Origin: Gammaproteobacteria bacterium
GTDB taxonomy: Bacteria > Pseudomonadota > Gammaproteobacteria > SZUA-152
Assembly: GCA_003229995.1 (NCBI GenBank)
Contig: QIGJ01000159.1
Location: forward strand, 1-5,125
Reading direction: 5' to 3'
Length of the DNA stretch: 5,125 nucleotides
Shown: positions 1-4,464 of the stretch, piece by piece
Position numbering within the stretch: the first letter of the stretch is position 1
Layout of the letters: the number at the start of each line of letters is the position of its first letter
The notes under the pieces: model-generated
Seen by the model: only the letters and a program-made list of their open reading frames with translations
Databases searched by the model: none
What the model was told of the DNA's origin: nothing
Program-made: the position numbers and the translations under genes

Positions 1-112
1 AAAAATCACCATTTTGCTAAAATCGCTATTCTCGAACAGGCACCTAGTCCACTGTCAAGGCTATTTTGACAGGTTCAGTGGGTCTGTCAGTGCGAGCACT
101 GGCAGGGAGGTA
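1..112 (-). other. Intergenic leader downstream of rpoZ, possible spoT promoter and hairpins
   Basis: No coding sequence is supportable here. On the minus strand this follows the rpoZ stop and, in the usual gammaproteobacterial order, would precede spoT, which is off-window (inference). Two inverted repeats are visible. One pairs 84-91 (CTGTCAGT) with 98-105 (ACTGGCAG), with one G-T wobble. The other pairs 53-58 (TGTCAA) with 66-71 (TTGACA), flanked by a second pairing of 49-54 with 76-81. Read on the minus strand, 58-53 is a perfect -35-like TTGACA, with a GAGAAT -10-like hexamer at 33-28. The 19-bp spacer is longer than ideal, so the promoter call is weak. No T-run follows either hairpin, so neither is a standard intrinsic terminator. 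Confidence 0.3.
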
Positions 113-400
113 TTAGACTCCGTTTCGCTCGGCAAACTCAGCGGCTTCCGCTGCAGCCGCTTCTGCTTCGGCAGCTTCTCGCGCCAAGCGCTCATCACTG
201 GCCATTTTTTCCAGTATTTTGTCACTGATTTTACCTTCACCAATCTCACGCAGGGCGACAACAGTGGCTTTGTCATTTTCCCAATCCACCATTGCTTCCT
301 TGCCGTTAACCAGTTGCCGGGCACGCTTGCTCGCCAACAACACCAGTTCAAAACGACTGTTGACGTTTTCCAGACAATCTTCAACGGTGACTCGTGCCAT
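113..400 (-). CDS. rpoZ: DNA-directed RNA polymerase subunit omega
   Basis: This 95-residue protein matches the size of gammaproteobacterial omega (about 91 residues in E. coli). Omega is the smallest core RNA polymerase subunit; it helps fold and assemble beta-prime and, in E. coli, contributes to one ppGpp-binding site. The N-terminus [20 protein letters not shown], the segment LASKRARQL (near residues 22-30), the [15 protein letters not shown] block (near 42-56) and the following helix are typical. The C-terminal tail (from about residue 70) is very rich in Ala and Glu and probably helical, as in relatives. The start is backed by an AGGAG Shine-Dalgarno 9 nt upstream (411-415 on the plus strand). 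It lies 197 bp downstream of gmk, a wide gap for this pair, with its own promoter candidate in between. Cys9 is a minor difference from E. coli. Confidence 0.96.
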   Translation of the reverse strand: MARVTVEDCLENVNSRFELVLLASKRARQLVNGKEAMVDWENDKATVVALREIGEGKISDKILEKMASDERLAREAAEAEAAAAEAAEFAERNGV

Positions 401-512
401 AATGCAAAACTCCTGAATGTGGACCGTAAAAAAACGAATCCTGATAATTTGAATGTGGTCCTCTACACCGTAAATACACCGCTCAACCGGTGAATTTCCA
501 CGAGGACGGAAA

Positions 513-541
513 ATTGTACAAAAACGCGCCCGGCTTTACCA
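513..541 (-). promoter_or_regulatory. Candidate sigma70-type promoter for rpoZ
   Basis: On the minus strand a good -10-like hexamer TACAAT (518-513) lies 17 bp from a weak -35-like TGGTAA (541-536). The spacer is G/C-rich then T-rich. It would give a 5' leader of a little over 100 nt before rpoZ, containing a CACCG/CGGTG hairpin (477-492) and two GAATGTGG copies (plus-strand reading). The unusually wide gmk-rpoZ gap makes a separate promoter plausible, but the -35 match is poor. Confidence 0.35.
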
Positions 542-569
542 GTTCTAAAACGATTCTGACAGGCCCGGG

Positions 570-586
570 AAAAAACCGGCAAGCCG
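570..586 (-). terminator. Weak terminator-like signal after gmk
   Basis: Shortly after the gmk stop, the minus strand carries a small CGGC-TT-GCCG inverted repeat (586-577), then one G and six T residues (575-570). The layout resembles an intrinsic terminator. The stem is only 3-4 bp with a very tight loop, so it would at best attenuate transcription into rpoZ. Confidence 0.22.
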
Positions 587-597
587 CATTACTCTCA

Positions 598-1230
598 TTA
601 ATCGACTAATAAATCGACCAATAAATCCTGCAATTTTACACTCTGGCGTGCAATTTCCAGCCGTTGGCTGCTGATAACCGCCTGCAAATCCGCCACGGCG
701 GTATCAAAATCGTTGTTCACCACCACATAATCAAACTCGTCGTAGTGCGACATTTCGGCTTCCGCATCCTGCATGCGTCGGGCAATAATGGCTTCGTCGT
801 CCTGACCTCGCCCGGTGAGTCGTTCCCGCAACGTCGCTTTGGACGGCGGCAAAATAAAAATGCCCACGGCATCTGCAAAACGTGTACGTATCTGGCGAGC
901 CCCCTGCCAGTCAATTTCCAGAATGACATCCTGTCCCGAAGCCAGTTGCGCCATCACTGCTGCTTGCGATGTGCCGTAGTAATGGTCAAACACCCGGGCA
1001 TATTCCAGAAAATCTCCCTGGGAAATCATTTGTTCGAAAGCGCTTGCATCCACAAAATGATAATGCACACCGTTTTGCTCGCCAGAACGCATGACCCGCG
1101 TCGTATGAGACACCGACACCCCAATATCATCCGCATTCTCAAGCAATACCGTTAACAGACTCGTTTTACCCGCACCGGAAGGAGCCGAAACAATGTAAAG
1201 CGTGCCACTGGCACCCTGCTGCTGTGTCAT
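598..1230 (-). CDS. gmk: Guanylate kinase
   Basis: The enzyme phosphorylates GMP to GDP with ATP, an essential cytosolic step in GTP and (p)ppGpp supply. The chosen start gives 210 residues, close to the 207 of E. coli. The P-loop [10 protein letters not shown] lies at residues 15-24. The guanylate kinase signature [17 protein letters not shown] occupies 43-59 and holds the GMP-binding residues. YGTS, the ILEIDWQGA strand and the lid segment [16 protein letters not shown] follow in the usual order, then [25 protein letters not shown] start 7 codons upstream (1251) is possible. It is rejected because GGAGG (1243-1239) sits 8 nt before the 1230 ATG, inside that extension, and homologues start near here. 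The last residues, LLVDLLVD, come from a 12-bp tandem repeat. All catalytic motifs look intact. Confidence 0.97.
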   Translation of the reverse strand: MTQQQGASGTLYIVSAPSGAGKTSLLTVLLENADDIGVSVSHTTRVMRSGEQNGVHYHFVDASAFEQMISQGDFLEYARVFDHYYGTSQAAVMAQLASGQDVILEIDWQGARQIRTRFADAVGIFILPPSKATLRERLTGRGQDDEAIIARRMQDAEAEMSHYDEFDYVVVNNDFDTAVADLQAVISSQRLEIARQSVKLQDLLVDLLVD

Positions 1231-1238
1231 GCAGATAT

Positions 1239-1243
1239 CCTCC
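1239..1243 (-). promoter_or_regulatory. Shine-Dalgarno that fixes the gmk start
   Basis: GGAGG on the minus strand lies 8 nt before the ATG at 1230-1228. It falls within the longer open frame that begins at 1251 and so argues for the shorter, family-length protein. Confidence 0.8.
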
Positions 1244-1275
1244 CAAAACATAAGTAGTCATGCATTACTGCGGCT

Positions 1276-1336
1276 AAATGTGAATTAAGCGCTAAAAACA
1301 CGTTACTTTTAAAAAATCACCGGGTATTTAACGCTA
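1276..1336. repeat. Dispersed palindromic repeat, copy 1 (degenerate)
   Basis: Positions 1276-1314 match 4333-4372 at about 36 of 40 aligned positions, with one single-base gap. The shared core is ATTAAGCGCTAAAA followed by CACG and ACTTTTAAAA. In this copy the right arm (TTTAACGCTA, 1327-1336) is a diverged partner of the left arm (1286-1297), whereas in the second copy the arms pair perfectly. It lies between yicC and gmk and encodes no protein. This looks like a small non-autonomous mobile or REP-like element, but I do not recognise a named family. Confidence 0.75.
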
Positions 1337-1339
1337 GAG

Positions 1340-1395
1340 ACACAAAGGACACAGCATTTTTGGTGTTTTTCGCTGCGTCGCTGTGAGCTCTGTGT
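1340..1395. repeat. Imperfect long hairpin, MITE- or REP-like
   Basis: The 16-nt arm at 1340-1355 (ACACAAAGGACACAGC) is complementary at 13 of 16 positions to 1380-1395 (GCTGTGAGCTCTGTGT), with a 24-nt loop. It starts 4 bp after the right end of the neighbouring palindromic repeat, so the two may form a compound insertion. Arms of the ACACAAAG type are reminiscent of purine-rich hairpin repeats scattered in many proteobacterial intergenic regions; that resemblance is from memory. No reading frame is present, and positions 1396-1500 show nothing else that I can identify. Confidence 0.5.
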
Positions 1396-1503
1396 TCATA
1401 ACACACCATTTATCAATGCCACTCAACATCATTATCATTTCCCCCTGCGCTGGAACACTTGTCCTGGGAGCCTGTCCGAGAATGAAATGAAAAGTCTACT
1501 GCG

Positions 1504-1527
1504 AAAAATCCATTTTGGCCCATTTTT
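1504..1527 (-). terminator. Weak A/T-rich terminator candidate after yicC
   Basis: Four bases beyond the yicC stop, AAAAAT (1504-1509) pairs with ATTTTT (1522-1527). An inner CCA-TTT-TGG hairpin (1510-1518) and an unpaired CCC (1519-1521) lie between them. On the minus strand it ends in a run of five T, as in an intrinsic terminator. The stem is A/T-rich and bulged, so termination may be partial, leaving gmk partly read from the yicC promoter. Confidence 0.3.
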
Positions 1528-1531
1528 CTGA

Positions 1532-2410
1532 TCATTCGATATTCTGAATTTGCTCCCGCATCTGCTCAATCAGCACCTTTAATTCTATTGAAACAGCCGT
1601 GGTATCGGTGTGTACCGACTTTGAACCCAGCGTATTCGCCTCCCGGTTCAGCTCTTGCATGAGAAAATCCAACCGCCGACCCACTGGCTCATCCTGGGCC
1701 AATACCCGCCGCACTTCGTCAACATGCACCTTGAGGCGTTCGATTTCTTCGTCCACATCCGCCTTGTTGAGCAGTAACACCACTTCCTGCTCCAGCCGTA
1801 CCGGGTCCAGTTCACCCTGGATTTCCGCCAGCCGTTTCTCCAGCCGTTCACGTGTTGCCCGCAAAATCTCTGGCAAACGCTCTGTGACGGTCTTTACCTG
1901 CACATCAATGGCGGCGCAACGTGCCTCAATGACCGCTTTGAGTTTTTCACCCTCACGCGCCCGCGAATCCAGCAAATCTGCCAACGCAGTCTCCAGTAAA
2001 GCTTGAGCATCCGCAGCCAGTTGCTGAGTGTTTTTTTCTGACACCTTCAACACACCCGGCCACTGCAAGACCTCCAGGGCATTGATCGGAGCAGCACTGT
2101 ATAACAATTGGTCAATTTCTCGGGTCACATGGGCCAGCGTCTCCACCAACGCCTTATCAATGTCCAATGGCAGCAGCTCATTGCCTGCCGACTGATCTCT
2201 GGTTTGAAAACGCAGAATAGCATCAATTTTTCCACGCTTGATTCGTTTAGCCACCTGCTCCCGGATTTTTGGCTCCAAAAAACGCAGATCTTCTGGCAAA
2301 CGCAAATTGACTTCAGAAAATCGGTGATTGACCGATCTTAATTCCCAGACGAGGTGCCCATTTTCAGTATCGCCTTCCTGTCGGGAAAACGCCGTCATGC
2401 TGTAAATCAT
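1532..2410 (-). CDS. yicC: YicC/YloC family endoribonuclease
   Basis: This 292-residue protein belongs to the YicC family (287 residues in E. coli). E. coli YicC has been reported as an endoribonuclease that helps remove the small RNA RyhB; its role here is inferred from the family. The diagnostic N-terminus MIYSMTAFSRQE is present, followed by WELRSVNHRFSEVNLRLPED (residues 22-41). A helical middle rich in Arg, Glu and Lys follows. The conserved C-terminal domain (DUF1732) includes ADVDEEIERLKVHVDEVRR (about 217-235) and GRRLDFLMQELNREANTLGS (244-263). The frame stays open for 55 codons upstream, to 2575. That extension is rejected because it would overlap the divergent kinase gene, does not resemble the family, and GGGAG lies 6 nt before the chosen ATG. 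It is the first gene of the minus-strand yicC-gmk-rpoZ series. Confidence 0.95.
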   Translation of the reverse strand: MIYSMTAFSRQEGDTENGHLVWELRSVNHRFSEVNLRLPEDLRFLEPKIREQVAKRIKRGKIDAILRFQTRDQSAGNELLPLDIDKALVETLAHVTREIDQLLYSAAPINALEVLQWPGVLKVSEKNTQQLAADAQALLETALADLLDSRAREGEKLKAVIEARCAAIDVQVKTVTERLPEILRATRERLEKRLAEIQGELDPVRLEQEVVLLLNKADVDEEIERLKVHVDEVRRVLAQDEPVGRRLDFLMQELNREANTLGSKSVHTDTTAVSIELKVLIEQMREQIQNIE

Positions 2411-2416
2411 CTCCAG

Positions 2417-2421
2417 CTCCC
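2417..2421 (-). promoter_or_regulatory. Shine-Dalgarno that fixes the yicC start
   Basis: GGGAG on the minus strand lies 6 nt before the ATG at 2410-2408. With the family-typical MIYSMTAF N-terminus it settles the start against the much longer open frame. Confidence 0.75.
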
Positions 2422-2450
2422 AAAAGGTTGTGAACTGCAAATCAACGCGC

Positions 2451-2479
2451 AGTGTAACGCCAATTCGACATATGGAGAA
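2451..2479 (-). promoter_or_regulatory. Candidate promoter for yicC
   Basis: On the minus strand a -10-like TACACT (2456-2451) is 17 bp from a weak -35-like TTCTCC (2479-2474). This would place transcription start about 35 nt before the yicC ATG, a sensible leader. The spacer to the divergent kinase gene is only 117 bp, so both promoters must fit there. I found no convincing plus-strand promoter for the kinase. Confidence 0.3.
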
Positions 2480-2484
2480 CCGGC

Positions 2485-2497
2485 CTTTGCAGCAAAG
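2485..2497. repeat. 13-bp palindrome in divergent yicC/kinase spacer
   Basis: CTTTGC and GCAAAG form a perfect 6-1-6 inverted repeat about a central A. It lies 30 bp upstream of the kinase start and just upstream of the candidate yicC promoter. Its position would suit a dimeric regulator, but nothing identifies a cognate protein, and a match of this length can occur by chance. Confidence 0.35.
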
Positions 2498-2527
2498 CAC
2501 CGTGATCGACAAAAACGGTAATGTATT

Positions 2528-3457
2528 ATGATTGAACCTGACACTGCCCTTCCTGCCGGTACAAAACTGGAACACTACTGTATTAACAGCACATTAAGTG
2601 CTGGCGGCTTCGGCATTGTGTATCTCGCCACTGATTTACAAAATAATCTGCAAATTGTCATCAAAGAATACATGCCCGTTAAACTGGCACAACGTCTACC
2701 CGATGGTTTTGTCATGCCACAGGGTGAACAACAACAGGAACACCACAACGAAGGCATGCGCCTGTTTTTGCAGGAAGCAACCGCGTTGATCAAACTCAAG
2801 CATCCCAATATTGTGCGCGTACTGAATTTTTTCCGCGCCAATGGCACCGTTTACATGGTGATGGAATATCGTCCCGGTAAAAATCTACAACGCTATATCA
2901 AAAGCCGTAACGGCAACCTCAGTGAGAATTTTTTACGCACTATTTTTCCACCGTTACTGGAAGGACTGCGAGTCGTTCATGAAACCGAATTTCTGCATCT
3001 GGACATCAAACCCGGCAACATTCATTTGTGTCCCGGCGGCATTCCACTGCTATTGGATTTTGGGGCAGTACATCCCCGCAATACCAGTCGTAAACTACAA
3101 ATCACCCAAGTTGTCACCGCCGGATTTTCTCCCATGGAACAATACAATCTTGGCGGCTACATCGGACCCTGGACCGATATCTATGCCATTGGAGCTTCCA
3201 TGCGTGCCTGTATCGAAGGTAGTGCACCCATGTCGGCTAAAGACCGAAATGAAAAAGACAAAATGAAACCTGCCGTCCATGCTTTTAAACGGCGTTACTC
3301 CGCCAGTCTTTTGCAGGCGATGGATTGGGCCATGGAAATGGACCCGCTGTTACGTCCACAAACCGTTGACGAATTTCTTGATGCGATAAATCAACAGGAC
3401 AATAAAGATGACAACCTGCTGGGTAAAATTGTCGATACTTTAACCCGACCACTCTGA
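2528..3457 (+). CDS. Soluble eukaryotic-type Ser/Thr protein kinase
   Basis: This 309-residue protein is essentially one Hanks-type kinase domain. Visible elements are the glycine-rich loop LSAGGFGIVY (residues 23-32), ATP-anchoring Lys46 in VIKEY, helix-C Glu83 in FLQEA, hinge MEYRPGKNL (112-120), catalytic loop HLDIKPGN (157-164, base Asp159), DFG (177-179), the APE equivalent SPMEQY (201-206), Asp217 in WTDIYAIG and Arg276 in LLRP. The HRD arginine is Leu158, making it a non-RD kinase, and the loop's first glycine is replaced (Ser-Ala before GGFG). Thr193 and Thr197 lie in the activation segment. I see no transmembrane helix, PASTA or other sensor domain, so it should be cytosolic. The Shine-Dalgarno is weak (only GGT about 9 nt upstream). 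It is followed by a PP2C phosphatase gene, presumably its antagonist. Substrates are unknown. Confidence 0.93.
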   Translation: MIEPDTALPAGTKLEHYCINSTLSAGGFGIVYLATDLQNNLQIVIKEYMPVKLAQRLPDGFVMPQGEQQQEHHNEGMRLFLQEATALIKLKHPNIVRVLNFFRANGTVYMVMEYRPGKNLQRYIKSRNGNLSENFLRTIFPPLLEGLRVVHETEFLHLDIKPGNIHLCPGGIPLLLDFGAVHPRNTSRKLQITQVVTAGFSPMEQYNLGGYIGPWTDIYAIGASMRACIEGSAPMSAKDRNEKDKMKPAVHAFKRRYSASLLQAMDWAMEMDPLLRPQTVDEFLDAINQQDNKDDNLLGKIVDTLTRPL

Positions 3458-3470
3458 CCCGACCACTCTG
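3443..3470 (+). repeat. 14-bp perfect tandem duplication across the kinase stop
   Basis: ACCCGACCACTCTG occurs at 3443-3456 and again, adjoining, at 3457-3470. The kinase stop TGA (3455-3457) straddles the junction. With one copy removed, the kinase stop would be separated from the phosphatase ATG by a single C; now the gap is 15 nt. No Shine-Dalgarno is visible in the duplicated sequence. Confidence 0.9.
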
Positions 3471-3472
3471 AC

Positions 3473-4288
3473 ATGAAATATCAACTCGCCAAAACCTCTC
3501 GCCTCGGCAATCGTGTTGTTAACGAAGATCGTATCGGTGTTGTGGAACACAACAATACCGTATTACTGATTCTGGCAGATGGCATGGGTGGATATCGTGG
3601 TGGGCAAATTGCTTCCAAGGCTATGGTCAATCGCATGTTGCGACAATTTAAACGCAGCAAATTACCGACTGCCGATCCCGTTGCCTTTCTTAAAGACCTG
3701 ATCATCGACGCCCATCTCGCCGTACTGCGCGCAGGCAATGAACAATACCCACCCATTGAACCACGTACCACCTGTGTGGTGTGCCTGATTCAGAAAGGCA
3801 ATGCTTGGTGGGCGCATGTGGGTGATAGTCGCCTGTATCTTTTCCGTGGCGGCAAACCCTTTGTGCGCACAGTTGATCATTCAAAAATCGAAGAATTGCG
3901 TCGCAAAGGCAAACTCAGCAAAGAAGAAATGGATAAACATCCACAACGACATCTGGTTACACGTTGCGTGGGTTACCAGAAACATCCACCCATCCCCACA
4001 GTAAGCGACAAAATGCCATTAGAAAAATACGACATGTTATTACTGTGCAGTGATGGCTTGTGGGGGCCACTCACAAAAGAAAATATTGCAGACACATTAA
4101 CCCAGAACCCACTGGCCGAAGCGGTTGAACGCATTGCTTATCAGGCCGAATTTCGCAGCTACCCGGGAGCGGACAACATTAGCGTGATTACCCTGCGCTG
4201 GATTTCCAATGAAACAGACAAAACTGAAGAAATACCAAAAAAAGATATGCCGGATGAATTAACACAAACCATCTCGATAGTGCCATGA
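3473..4288 (+). CDS. PP2C-type Ser/Thr protein phosphatase
   Basis: This 271-residue protein is a single PPM/PP2C domain, a metal-dependent phosphatase that removes phosphate from Ser or Thr, most likely reversing the upstream kinase. Motifs in order are NEDR (residues 17-20), ADGMGGYRGG (35-44, metal ligand Asp36), the PRTTCVV strand (97-103), AHVGDSRLYLF (114-124, Asp118), TVDHS (133-137), LVTRCVG (161-167), CSDGLWG (192-198, metal ligand Asp194) and PGADNISVI (231-239, metal ligand Asp234). The acidic metal ligands are all present, so it should be active. The charged tail 245-271 is outside the domain and probably flexible. There is no signal peptide or membrane helix. The ATG has no clear Shine-Dalgarno and follows the kinase stop by 15 nt, which suggests dependence on upstream translation. 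Its size resembles the PppA/Stp1 group, but no type VI secretion genes are nearby. Confidence 0.94.
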   Translation: MKYQLAKTSRLGNRVVNEDRIGVVEHNNTVLLILADGMGGYRGGQIASKAMVNRMLRQFKRSKLPTADPVAFLKDLIIDAHLAVLRAGNEQYPPIEPRTTCVVCLIQKGNAWWAHVGDSRLYLFRGGKPFVRTVDHSKIEELRRKGKLSKEEMDKHPQRHLVTRCVGYQKHPPIPTVSDKMPLEKYDMLLLCSDGLWGPLTKENIADTLTQNPLAEAVERIAYQAEFRSYPGADNISVITLRWISNETDKTEEIPKKDMPDELTQTISIVP

Positions 4289-4295
4289 ACAAACT

Positions 4296-4325
4296 CAATC
4301 CTTGATTGTACTCATTTTTAATGAG
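4296..4325 (+). terminator. Twin short hairpins after the phosphatase gene
   Basis: Two perfect small inverted repeats follow the phosphatase stop: CAATC-CTT-GATTG (4296-4308) and CTCATT-TTT-AATGAG (4311-4325). They are well placed to end or protect the kinase-phosphatase transcript. Neither is G/C-rich nor followed by a T-run, so intrinsic termination is doubtful. Confidence 0.3.
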
Positions 4326-4332
4326 AACTCTA

Positions 4333-4393
4333 AAATGTGGATTAAGCGCTAAAAGCACGGTAACTTTTAAAAGTAGCGTATTTTTAGCGCTTA
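4333..4393. repeat. Dispersed palindromic repeat, copy 2 (well preserved)
   Basis: The element has perfect 12-bp inverted arms, TAAGCGCTAAAA (4343-4354) and TTTTAGCGCTTA (4382-4393). In the 27-bp loop lies a perfect 12-bp palindrome, ACTTTTAAAAGT (4363-4374), centred within half a base of the outer arms. With its left flank it matches the copy at 1276-1336. It sits between the convergent phosphatase and radC genes and could also form a strong cruciform or RNA hairpin read from either side. I see no clear target-site duplication. The remaining spacer, 4394-4464, shows nothing I can identify. Confidence 0.82.
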
Positions 4394-4464
4394 GGAATGG
4401 GCACCCAATAACTTCCCGGTTTAAGGTTATCACTGTTTCAAAATAGTTTTATGCAAAAATCCCA

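Noticed and set aside
1..12. Minus-strand ATG at 12-10 as the start of spoT
   Set aside because: No Shine-Dalgarno precedes it and only four codons are visible, which do not resemble known SpoT N-termini.
14..493. Plus-strand open frame of 159 codons
   Set aside because: It runs antisense across all of rpoZ, has no ribosome site and resembles no protein family; it is a shadow of rpoZ.
664..1155. Plus-strand open frame of 163 codons opposite gmk
   Set aside because: gmk on the other strand is certain, and this frame has no recognisable motifs.
1276..1395. CRISPR array or tandem repeat array
   Set aside because: There are two different hairpin elements, not regularly spaced identical repeats with unique spacers.
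1599..2006. Ser/Arg-rich plus-strand open frame opposite yicC
   Set aside because: The composition is the expected by-product of the yicC codons on the opposite strand.
2411..2575. N-terminal extension of YicC to 2575
   Set aside because: It would overlap the divergent kinase gene, does not match the family, and a good ribosome site precedes the internal ATG at 2410.
2528..4288. Type VI secretion PpkA/PppA regulatory pair, or a phage-defence kinase system
   Set aside because: The flanks are housekeeping genes; no secretion, nuclease, toxin or other defence gene is present, and the kinase lacks the membrane and sensor parts of PpkA.
4188..4433. Minus-strand open frame of 81 codons with hydrophobic stretches
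   Set aside because: It overlaps the phosphatase 3' end antisense and reads through the palindromic repeat, with no ribosome site or family resemblance.
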